Shown here piece after piece: positions 1 through 5,895 of a stretch of 9,983 nt of DNA (its first letter is position 1; each line of letters starts with the position of its first letter). The stretch comes from an uncultured Clostridia bacterium. Its GTDB lineage: Bacteria; Bacillota_A; Clostridia; Christensenellales; CAG-138. The notes under the pieces are model-generated. The model had not been told where the DNA came from, made no database searches, and saw only the letters and a program-made list of their open reading frames with translations. The stretch is taken from positions 1 to 9,983 of the forward strand of contig CAMORL010000054.1 of assembly GCA_946623765.1 (NCBI GenBank), in the 5' to 3' direction. The position numbers were made by a program, and so were the translations under genes.

Positions 1-388
1 TTGCGTTCGTGTTCATGGGACACGGCACCTCGCACAAGGCGAAGGTCACCTATTCCCAGATGCAGACCATGATGAACGAACTGGGCTACAAGAACGTGTT
101 CATCGGCACCGTCGAAGGCGAGCCGGAGTCCACGTCCTGCGAGAACGTCATCAATGCGGTTCACGAAGCGGGTTATACCAAAGTCGTGATGCAGCCGCTG
201 ATGGTCGTTGCGGGTGATCACGCAAACAACGATATGGCAGATATGAAGGATCCGGAATCCTGGTTCTCACAGTTTGATGCAAAAGGATACTTTGACAGCG
301 TCACGGCCTGTATCTCCGGTCTCGGCAGAATCGAAGAGATCCAGGCGATCTATGTAGAGCATGCGGGCGCTGTCATCAATGCGGCGGA
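1..388 (+). repeat. Tandem repeat, copy 1 (CbiK C-terminal half)
   Basis: Bases 1-388 align without gaps to 1081-1468, an offset of exactly 1080 bases (360 codons). By hand alignment about 95 of 127 encoded residues are identical, with the metal-ligand motifs fully conserved and divergence concentrated near the end of the unit. The repeat probably extends upstream of the window. Confidence 0.9.
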
Positions 389-1469
389 TCCGGATAAGGA
401 AGCGGCGGATGCGGTCGCGGCGCTGATCGACGCGATCTATGTGCAGGAACGCAATGAGAATACCGACGAGCAGTGCGCTGCGGCGAAGGCGGCGTGGGAT
501 GCGCTGACCGACGCGCAGAAGGAACTTGTCGAGGGTGAGGAAGCCGATCCCGATTACTTCGGCAGAGACACCGGCGACGCAACGAAGGACGATCCGAGAA
601 ACGCAGACGAGATCGGCGAAAACGAGCTGCTGGTCGTCAGCTTCGGCACGTCGTTCAACGACAGCCGCGCCCTGGACATCGGCGGCATCGAAGCCGCGCT
701 TGCGAAGGCATATCCCGATTGGGCGGTGCGCAGAGCGTTTACCGCACAGATCATCATCAACCATGTGCAGGCGCGCGACGGCGAGTTCATCGACAACATG
801 GATCAGGCTTTGGAACGCGCAGTCAATAACGGCGTCAAGAACCTCGTTGTTCAGCCGACGCATCTGATGCAGGGCGCAGAATACGACGAACTGCGCGCAG
901 CGGTTGATAAATACGCGGACAAATTCGAATCGGTTAAAGTCGCGCTGCCGCTGCTGGGCGAAGTCGGCGCGGATGCGGAAACCGTAAATGCAGACAAGGA
1001 AACCGTTGCAAAGGCAATTACGGCGGAAGCCGTGAAGGAAGCGGGCTATGAGAGCCTCGAGGATGCGGAAGCGGACGGCGTTGCGTTCGTGTTCATGGGT
1101 CACGGCACTTCGCATAAGGCGAAGGTCACCTATACGCAGATGCAGAAGCAGATGGAAGCGCTCGGCTACAAGAACGTATTCATCGGCACCGTTGAGGGCG
1201 AACCGGAAGAGACCGCATGCGAGAACGTCATCGAAGCGGTTCACGCGGCAGGCTACAACAAGGTCGTGCTTCGCCCGCTGATGGTCGTTGCAGGCGATCA
1301 CGCAAACAACGACATGGCGGATCCGGATGATCCGGAATCCTGGCTGAGACAGTTTACGGATGCGGGTCTGTTCCTTGAAATCAAGGTACAGATCGCAGGT
1401 CTCGGCAGAATCGAAGATGTTCAGGCGATCTACATTGCACATGCAGGCGCCGCCATCAATGCAGAATAA
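1..1469 (+). CDS. cbiK: Tandem CbiK-type sirohydrochlorin cobaltochelatase, 5' truncated, probably extracytoplasmic
   Basis: CbiK chelatases insert Co2+ into sirohydrochlorin early in anaerobic cobalamin synthesis. The reading frame (codons from base 3) is open at the left edge, so the GTG at base 9 is not the start. Seen in order: a C-terminal CbiK half (3-383), a linker (about 384-623) containing a helical stretch ending DALTDAQKELVEG, a full second unit beginning ELLVVSFGTSFNDSR (624 on), and its C-terminal half (1083-1466). Both C-terminal halves keep the expected metal ligands: His in GHGTSH (21-23; 1101-1103), Glu in GTVEGEP (114-116; 1194-1196) and His in GDHANND (219-221; 1299-1301), matching the His/Glu/His set of Salmonella CbiK. 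Normal CbiK is one unit of about 265 residues, so this protein is at least a double chelatase. The helical linker resembles spacers of Gram-positive surface proteins, suggesting export; any signal peptide lies outside the window. An alternative role is haem or other tetrapyrrole handling, as proposed for the CbiK-like surface lipoprotein IhtB/FetB of Porphyromonas. The family call is firm; location and substrate are inferred. Confidence 0.88.
   Translation, partial: AFVFMGHGTSHKAKVTYSQMQTMMNELGYKNVFIGTVEGEPESTSCENVINAVHEAGYTKVVMQPLMVVAGDHANNDMADMKDPESWFSQFDAKGYFDSVTACISGLGRIEEIQAIYVEHAGAVINAADPDKEAADAVAALIDAIYVQERNENTDEQCAAAKAAWDALTDAQKELVEGEEADPDYFGRDTGDATKDDPRNADEIGENELLVVSFGTSFNDSRALDIGGIEAALAKAYPDWAVRRAFTAQIIINHVQARDGEFIDNMDQALERAVNNGVKNLVVQPTHLMQGAEYDELRAAVDKYADKFESVKVALPLLGEVGADAETVNADKETVAKAITAEAVKEAGYESLEDAEADGVAFVFMGHGTSHKAKVTYTQMQKQMEALGYKNVFIGTVEGEPEETACENVIEAVHAAGYNKVVLRPLMVVAGDHANNDMADPDDPESWLRQFTDAGLFLEIKVQIAGLGRIEDVQAIYIAHAGAAINAE
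1081..1468 (+). repeat. Tandem repeat, copy 2 (CbiK C-terminal half)
   Basis: Second copy of the unit starting at base 1, in the same reading frame. Many substitutions, including silent ones (for example gga/ggt and cac/cat near the GHGTSH codons), separate the copies. This argues for an old internal duplication rather than an assembly artefact. Confidence 0.9.
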
Positions 1470-1490
1470 GACGGAAAAGGAAAGGATCTT

Positions 1491-2054
1491 ATGAAAAGAA
1501 TCGTTGCACTGTTTCTGCTTGTATCCCTGCTTGCGGCGTTTGCCGTCGCATGCGGAAGCGGAACGGCAGAAAAGCCCGCAGAACAGCCTGCGGTGACCGC
1601 AGAAGCGAATGAACAGCCCGAGACCGGGGAAGCGACCGAAGAACCCGCCCCCGCTTCTGAGCCCGAGACCGAATCGAAGATCGATCTTCCCGACGGCGTG
1701 TATACGGCGGAGTTCAAGACGGACAGCAGCATGTTCCACGTGAATGAGGCGAACAAGGGTCTCGGCGTGCTCACCGTAAAGGACGGCAAAGCGACCATCC
1801 ATGTGAGCCTGGTCGGCAAGTCGATCCTGAATCTCTATCCGGGTCTTGCAGAGGACGCGCAAAAGGAAGGCGCAGCGCTTCTGGAGCCGACGACGGATAC
1901 CGTCACCTATGACGACGGCGATACGGAAGAGGTTTACGGGTTCGATATTCCCGTGCCGGTGATCGGCGAGGAATTCGATCTTGCGCTGATCGGAAAAAAG
2001 GGCAAGTGGTACGATCATAAGGTCGTCGTTTTGAATCCGGTACCGCAAAACTGA
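1491..2054 (+). CDS. Predicted lipoprotein, about 187 aa, possible metal or tetrapyrrole handling
   Basis: Seen: an N-terminal Lys-Arg, a hydrophobic segment (residues 4-20) and Cys21 in the context AFAVAC, a plausible though not ideal lipobox. This is followed by a Glu/Pro/Ala-rich spacer (about 25-63) and a globular domain beginning LPDGVYTAEFKTDSSMFHV. The domain has alternating strands, a VKDGKATIHVSL stretch, an FDIPVPVIGEEFDLALIG stretch and a final GKWYDHKVVV. The architecture suggests a small surface-anchored beta-sandwich domain. I recognise this kind of sequence from Clostridia near iron or corrinoid importers but cannot name a characterised family. The gene starts 21 bases after the chelatase stop, with purine-rich AAAGGA (1481-1486) as ribosome site, so it is probably co-transcribed with it. 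His and Met in SSMFHV and His in YDHK are possible ligands, by inference only. The product could be a substrate chaperone between the surface chelatase and the binding protein downstream. Confidence 0.75.
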   Translation: MKRIVALFLLVSLLAAFAVACGSGTAEKPAEQPAVTAEANEQPETGEATEEPAPASEPETESKIDLPDGVYTAEFKTDSSMFHVNEANKGLGVLTVKDGKATIHVSLVGKSILNLYPGLAEDAQKEGAALLEPTTDTVTYDDGDTEEVYGFDIPVPVIGEEFDLALIGKKGKWYDHKVVVLNPVPQN

Positions 2055-2057
2055 CGG

Positions 2058-2086
2058 TTGCGATCCCGGGAAAAGACGTGTAAAAT
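2058..2086 (+). promoter_or_regulatory. Candidate sigma-A-type promoter between the two lipoprotein genes
   Basis: TTGCGA (2058-2063) and TAAAAT (2081-2086) are separated by 17 bases. They match the -35 consensus at 4 of 6 positions and the -10 at 5 of 6, and the AT-rich patch stands out in this GC-rich region. A start near 2092-2094 would make a leader of about 65 bases before the gene at 2158. This is a pattern match only; there is no transcript evidence. Confidence 0.4.
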
Positions 2087-2098
2087 AAGATAGGGTAA

Positions 2099-2140
2099 GG
2101 CGGCACGGCGAATCCGCAAAGATGCCGCGCCGCCGTTTTT
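2099..2140 (+). terminator. Intrinsic terminator or leader attenuator hairpin
   Basis: GGCGGCACGGC (2099-2109) pairs with GCCGCGCCGCC (2124-2134) except for one A-C mismatch, giving 6 and 4 base pairs around it and a loop of about 14 bases. A G and five Ts (2136-2140) follow. This looks like a Rho-independent terminator after the 187-residue lipoprotein gene. Because a candidate promoter lies just upstream and the next ribosome site starts 6 bases after the T-run, it could instead sit in the leader of the next transcript as an attenuator or partial terminator. Confidence 0.6.
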
Positions 2141-2145
2141 CATTC

Positions 2146-2151
2146 GGAGGG
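2146..2151 (+). promoter_or_regulatory. Ribosome binding site fixing the start at 2158
   Basis: GGAGGG lies 6 bases before ATG 2158. It selects this ATG over an in-frame ATG at 2122, which falls inside the hairpin loop region and would put a basic extension in front of the signal peptide. Confidence 0.85.
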
Positions 2152-2157
2152 AATTTT

Positions 2158-2562
2158 ATGAAAAAACGAATCATCATCGTCGCATTCGCGCTTGTTCTGC
2201 TGCTCGCGTCAATTGCCTGCGCGAAAAAGCCGCTGCCGCAGGAAGGTACCTATATGATCGGCGTGACGCTTTCCGGCGGCACAGGCAAGGCGTCGATCCA
2301 GTCACCCGCGCAGTTGGTCGTATATCCGGACGGAAACGCATCGGTGCTCGTGATCTGGAGCAGCGACAAGTATGATTATATGCTTGTGAACGGACAGCGG
2401 TATGAGCCCGCGATTGCAGACGGGCATTCGACGTTCGTAATCCCGGTGGAAGACATCCGAAAGCCGCTTGCGGTGATCGCGGATACCACGGCGATGAGCA
2501 CGCCGCATGAGGTCGAATACACGATCACATTCGACGCCGCCTCGCTTGCGCCTGCGTCATGA
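2158..2562 (+). CDS. Predicted small lipoprotein, 134 aa, unknown function
   Basis: Seen: MKKR, a strongly hydrophobic segment (residues 5-19) and Cys21 in ASIACA, a typical lipoprotein signal peptide. A compact domain of about 110 residues begins LPQEGTYMIGVTLSGGTG and continues with a YPDGNASVLVIWSS strand pair, YDYMLVNGQRYEP, STFVIPVEDI and VIADTTAMSTPHEVEYTITF. The order of strands and small motifs (E/DGxY at the start, DGxA, IPV, a late His before paired strands) parallels the 187-residue lipoprotein upstream, suggesting distant paralogy. Similar short domains occur in Clostridia near iron/corrinoid importers; I know of no established biochemical role. Its last codons overlap the binding-protein gene by ATGA, which ties it to the importer. 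It may be an accessory surface protein that captures or hands over substrate, by inference. The start is fixed by the GGAGGG site and the signal peptide. Confidence 0.8.
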   Translation: MKKRIIIVAFALVLLLASIACAKKPLPQEGTYMIGVTLSGGTGKASIQSPAQLVVYPDGNASVLVIWSSDKYDYMLVNGQRYEPAIADGHSTFVIPVEDIRKPLAVIADTTAMSTPHEVEYTITFDAASLAPAS

Positions 2563-3713
2563 AGAGACGGATCGGAAAACAAATCGCCGCGCTGATCCTC
2601 GGGATCGCTTTTTGCGTTCTGAGCGCTGCCTGCGGCGGGTCAAATGCTGCGGAGAACCGTCCGGAAGGACCCGGCTGGGACACGCTTTCGGTTCTTTCCG
2701 AAACCCCGGTGCGCTATGCGACGGAGTTTCGGATTCAGCAGCTTACGGACGGCTATGAACGAATCGAGATTCCCGCAACGGGAACGCTCCTGCTCGTTCC
2801 GGAAGGAAAGGGCGCGCCGAAGGATCTTCCGGACGACGTTGCGGTTCTGTACCGCCCGCTTGACCGCATCTACCTTGCGGCGACAAGCACGATGGACTTT
2901 TTCCGCGCGCTGGACGGCGTCGGCGCAGTGCGGCTCTCCGGAACAAAGGCGGACGATTGGGCGATCGAAGAGGCAAGGGACGCGATGACGCGCGGCGACA
3001 TGCTGTTTGCTGGCAAATACAGCGCGCCGGATTATGAACTTTTGCTGAAGGAACGCTGCGATCTTGCGATCGAATCGACGATGATCTACCATTCGCCCGC
3101 GGTCAGCGAAAAGCTCATCGGCTACGGGATCCCGGTGCTGATCGAACGGTCGAGCTATGAAGAGGATCCGCTCGGACGCATGGAGTGGATCAAGGTATAC
3201 GGCGCGATCCTCGGCAAAGAGGACGAGGCGGCAAGACTGTTCGACGCGGAAGCGGCGGCGGTCGACACAATCGGGCGCGCGGAGAAGAGCGGCAAGACCG
3301 TTGCGTTCTTCTATGTGACCGGCACCGGCGCGGTCAACGTCCGCAAGAGCGGCGACTATGTCGTGAAAATGCTCGAGACGGCGGGCGGTTCATACGCGTT
3401 TTCCGATCTGGACAGCGGAAGCGCGCTGTCCACCGTCAATATGACAATGGAAAGTTTTTACGCCGGGGCAAAGGACGCGGACGTGCTGATCTACAACAGC
3501 ACGATCGACGGCGAAATCTATACGCTCGCCGAGCTTTTGGACAAGAGTCCGCTGTTTTCCGAATTCAAAGCGGTCAAAAACGGCAACGTCTGGTGCACGG
3601 GCAAGAACCTGTTTCAGGAGCCGACGGGCATCGGAACGCTGATCGGCGATTTTTACCGGGTGCTGTCGGGCGAAGGGACCGACGCGCTCGTCTATCTGCA
3701 TAAAGTCAACTGA
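2559..3713 (+). CDS. ABC importer substrate-binding lipoprotein (iron-complex/cobalamin type)
   Basis: This is a surface receptor for a metal-chelate or corrinoid importer of the FecB/BtuF class (periplasmic-binding-protein-2 fold). Seen: a basic N-terminus, a hydrophobic core and Cys25 in LSAACGG, a lipobox. Two lobes follow, with recognisable stretches such as VLYRPLDRIYLAATSTMDFF, IESTMIYHSPAVSEKLIGYG and PVLIERSSYEEDPLGRMEW in the first lobe and linker, and VKNGNVWCTGKNLF in the second. At 384 residues it is of normal length. The ATG overlaps the preceding stop (ATGA at 2559-2562) and has no clear ribosome site of its own, so translation is probably coupled. The permease starts 14 bases after its stop. 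The substrate cannot be read from sequence: a corrinoid or cobinamide is favoured because the operon runs on into cobalamin genes, but haem or a siderophore is possible. Confidence 0.88.
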   Translation: MKRRIGKQIAALILGIAFCVLSAACGGSNAAENRPEGPGWDTLSVLSETPVRYATEFRIQQLTDGYERIEIPATGTLLLVPEGKGAPKDLPDDVAVLYRPLDRIYLAATSTMDFFRALDGVGAVRLSGTKADDWAIEEARDAMTRGDMLFAGKYSAPDYELLLKERCDLAIESTMIYHSPAVSEKLIGYGIPVLIERSSYEEDPLGRMEWIKVYGAILGKEDEAARLFDAEAAAVDTIGRAEKSGKTVAFFYVTGTGAVNVRKSGDYVVKMLETAGGSYAFSDLDSGSALSTVNMTMESFYAGAKDADVLIYNSTIDGEIYTLAELLDKSPLFSEFKAVKNGNVWCTGKNLFQEPTGIGTLIGDFYRVLSGEGTDALVYLHKVN

Positions 3714-3727
3714 CGGAGGAAGGATCG

Positions 3728-4768
3728 ATGCAAAACGGCACATCCGGACGGAATCGGGACAGAACACGCGCAAGGCTGATTCTCAGCTTTGCGCTGCTTG
3801 CCGTTCTGCTGCTCGCATTCGCATTCTGGAACATCGCCGCAGGAAGCACGACGATGACGCTTTCCGAGGTGTTCGACGGACTGCTGCACGCATCAAGCCC
3901 GCATCGCGTGATCGTGATGGACGTACGCATGGTGCGCATCCTTCCCGCCATTCTTCTGGGCGGCGCGCTGGCGCTGTCCGGCTTTTTGCTGCAGACCTTT
4001 TTCGGCAATCCGATTGCGGGTCCGTTCACGCTCGGCATCTCCTCCGGCGCGAAGCTGGTGCTGTCGGTCACGATGATCGCCTTTTTGAGCCGCGGGATCG
4101 TCGTGGGCTCGGTCGTGCTGATCGCCGCGTCGTTTGTCGGCGCAATGCTTTCGATGGGCTTCGTGCTCGCGATCTCCTATAAGGTCAAGCGCATGTCGAT
4201 GCTCATCATCTGCGGCGTCATGATCGGATACATCTGTTCGGCGATTACGGAGTTCGTGATACGGTTTGCGGACGATTCGAATATCGTCAAGCTCCACGAC
4301 TGGGCGATGGGCAGTTTTGCAAGCATCCAATGGGACAACGTGATCGTCATCGCCGCGGTCGTGCTGCCCGCGCTTGCCGTCACGTTTTTCATGAGCAAAC
4401 CGATCGGCGCGTATCAGCTCGGCGAGGTTTATGCGCGCAATATGGGCGTGAATATCAAGGCGTTTCGGATCGCGCTGATCCTGCTGTCCGGTATCCTTTC
4501 CGCCTGCGTGACCGCGTTCGCGGGACCGATCAGCTTTGTCGGCGTCGCCGTGCCGCATCTGATGCGAAGACTGTTCAAGACCGCAAAGCCGATCGTGATG
4601 ATCCCCGCATGCTTTTTGGGCGGGGCGGTGTTCTGCCTCTTCTGCGATCTCATTGCGCGGACGGCGTTTGCACCGAACGAGCTTTCGATCAGCTCGGTGA
4701 CCGCGGTGTTCGGCGCGCCGGTCGTCATCTTCGTTATGCTGCGGCGGCAGAAGGAGGGCGACCGATGA
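3728..4768 (+). CDS. FecCD/BtuC-family ABC importer permease
   Basis: Integral membrane subunit that, as a dimer, forms the channel for vitamin B12, haem or ferric-chelate uptake. Its 346 residues are rich in hydrophobic helices, in line with the family's usual ten. Family hallmarks seen: VRMVRILPAILLGGALALSG (residues 66-85), then LLQTFFGNPIAGPFTLGISS (87-106), the conserved region around the second and third helices. A later AGPISFVGVAVPHLMRRLF stretch corresponds to the coupling-helix region that contacts the ATPase. The ribosome site GGAGGA (3715-3720) lies 7 bases before the ATG. The stop overlaps the ATPase start by ATGA. The family is certain; substrate specificity is not determined by visible motifs and is inferred from the neighbours. 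Confidence 0.93.
   Translation: MQNGTSGRNRDRTRARLILSFALLAVLLLAFAFWNIAAGSTTMTLSEVFDGLLHASSPHRVIVMDVRMVRILPAILLGGALALSGFLLQTFFGNPIAGPFTLGISSGAKLVLSVTMIAFLSRGIVVGSVVLIAASFVGAMLSMGFVLAISYKVKRMSMLIICGVMIGYICSAITEFVIRFADDSNIVKLHDWAMGSFASIQWDNVIVIAAVVLPALAVTFFMSKPIGAYQLGEVYARNMGVNIKAFRIALILLSGILSACVTAFAGPISFVGVAVPHLMRRLFKTAKPIVMIPACFLGGAVFCLFCDLIARTAFAPNELSISSVTAVFGAPVVIFVMLRRQKEGDR
4751..4758 (+). promoter_or_regulatory. Ribosome binding site fixing the ATPase start at 4765
   Basis: AAGGAGGG, 6 bases before ATG 4765, lies inside the end of the permease gene. It sets the start here and not at in-frame upstream codons, which would encode a long arginine-rich extension that is only a shadow of the permease gene. 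Confidence 0.85.
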
Positions 4769-5895
4769 AGGACACGTATTATATTTCCGCAGAGCGCATG
4801 ACCGTCGGCTACGACGGCAAACCGCTCATTGAAAACATCGAAATCGGCGTAAAACGCGGCGAGATCCTGACGTTGATCGGACCGAACGGCTCCGGAAAAT
4901 CCACGATTCTGAAAAGCATCATCAAGGAACTGAGGCTCATCGCCGGTACGGTCGTGCTCGACGGACGCGATATGGCGAAACTGAGCGAGCGCGAGATCGC
5001 GAAAAAACTTGCGATCGTGATGACCGAGCGCATCAAAGCCGAACTTATGACCTGCTGGGACGTTGCGGCGACCGGGCGTTACCCGTATACCGGACGGCTC
5101 GGTCTGCTGTCGAAGGAGGACCGCGCGATCGTCGACGCAGCCGTCGAAACGGTGCACGCGGGCGATTTCAAGGACCGTCCGTTTTCCGCGACCTCCGACG
5201 GACAGCGGCAGCGGATCCTGCTCGCGCGCGCGATTGCGCAGCAGCCGGAGATCATCGTGCTCGACGAGCCCACGTCGTTCCTCGACATTCGGCATAAACT
5301 GGAGCTTTTGGACATTTTGAAAACCATGGTGCGCGAGCGGAACGTCGCAGTCATCGTGTCCCTGCATGAGCTCGACCTTGCGGAAAAGCTCTCGGACCGC
5401 GTCGTATGCGTGGCAAACGGACGCATCGACCGCTGCGACACGCCGGAGAACGTCTTCACGGACGACTATATCGCGTCGCTGTACGGCATCGGGCAAGGCA
5501 GCTTCAACGCCATGTTCGGCAGCGCGGAGCTTCCGGCGGTCGGGGGCGAACCGCAGGTCTTTGTGATCGGCGGCGGCGGCAGCGGCATATCGACATATCG
5601 CGCGCTGCAGCGGGCGGGAATCCCGTTTGCGGCGGGGATTCTGCCCCAAAGCGATCTCGACTGGCCGGTCGCAAAGGCGCTGAGCGCGGAGCTTTTTGAG
5701 ATCCCGGCGTTTTCGATCGCCGACGATGCGGCGGTGCGCAGGGCGGAGGAACGCATGCAGACGATCGGGAAGGTCCTCTGCACCGTGCGCGCGTTCGGTG
5801 AGACCAACGCGGCAAATCAAGTTTTATTCGAGGCAGCGGAATCGGCGGGCATCCTCACGGATTTCGACATGCTTGCGGGGAGGGCGGATTCATGA
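4765..5895 (+). CDS. ABC importer ATPase (FecE/BtuD type) with a C-terminal extra domain
   Basis: Energises the importer by ATP hydrolysis at the cytoplasmic face of the permease. In the 376-residue product: Walker A GPNGSGKST (39-47), signature TSDGQRQR (143-150), Walker B IIVLDEPTS (163-171), D-loop SFLD and H-loop His201. Two departures from the norm: the signature reads SDGQ in place of SGGQ, and the usual Q-loop glutamine position reads Glu88 (VMTER). A standard FecE/BtuD ends near residue 255. Here about 115 more residues follow, starting PQVFVIGGGGSGISTYRA (264-281), with a glycine-rich loop after a strand, then FAAGILPQSDLDWPVAKALS and AFGETNAANQVLFEAAES. This looks like a Rossmann-like alpha/beta domain, perhaps a nucleotide- or ligand-sensing module. 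I recall similar tails on clostridial ATPases of this class but know no tested function. Start and stop both overlap neighbours by ATGA, so coupling with permease and cbiB is likely. Confidence 0.9.
   Translation: MKDTYYISAERMTVGYDGKPLIENIEIGVKRGEILTLIGPNGSGKSTILKSIIKELRLIAGTVVLDGRDMAKLSEREIAKKLAIVMTERIKAELMTCWDVAATGRYPYTGRLGLLSKEDRAIVDAAVETVHAGDFKDRPFSATSDGQRQRILLARAIAQQPEIIVLDEPTSFLDIRHKLELLDILKTMVRERNVAVIVSLHELDLAEKLSDRVVCVANGRIDRCDTPENVFTDDYIASLYGIGQGSFNAMFGSAELPAVGGEPQVFVIGGGGSGISTYRALQRAGIPFAAGILPQSDLDWPVAKALSAELFEIPAFSIADDAAVRRAEERMQTIGKVLCTVRAFGETNAANQVLFEAAESAGILTDFDMLAGRADS

Noticed and set aside
9..11. GTG as a start codon for the chelatase
   Set aside because: The frame is open upstream, and the same codon is an internal valine within the AFVFMGHG motif of the second unit, so the gene begins before the window.
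1..1468. The 1080-base repeat as an assembly or chimera artefact
   Set aside because: The copies differ at many silent and amino-acid-changing sites while keeping frame and active-site residues, which fits an evolved duplication.
2055..2157. Cobalamin riboswitch in the longest gap between genes
   Set aside because: The gap is only about 100 bases, no B12-box-like sequence was seen, and the visible structure is a simple hairpin with a T-run. A riboswitch, if present, is more likely upstream of the window.
267..2177. Very long open frame on the minus strand, 636 codons
   Set aside because: It lies opposite the chelatase and lipoprotein genes, both of which have clear family motifs or signal peptides. 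Its translation is Arg/Phe/Cys-rich low-complexity text with no domain, as expected for a shadow in GC-rich, codon-biased DNA.
4429..5820. Long minus-strand open frame, 463 codons, opposite the ATPase
   Set aside because: Shadow of the permease and ATPase genes: Arg/His-rich, no recognisable motif, and no ribosome site tied to a plausible start.
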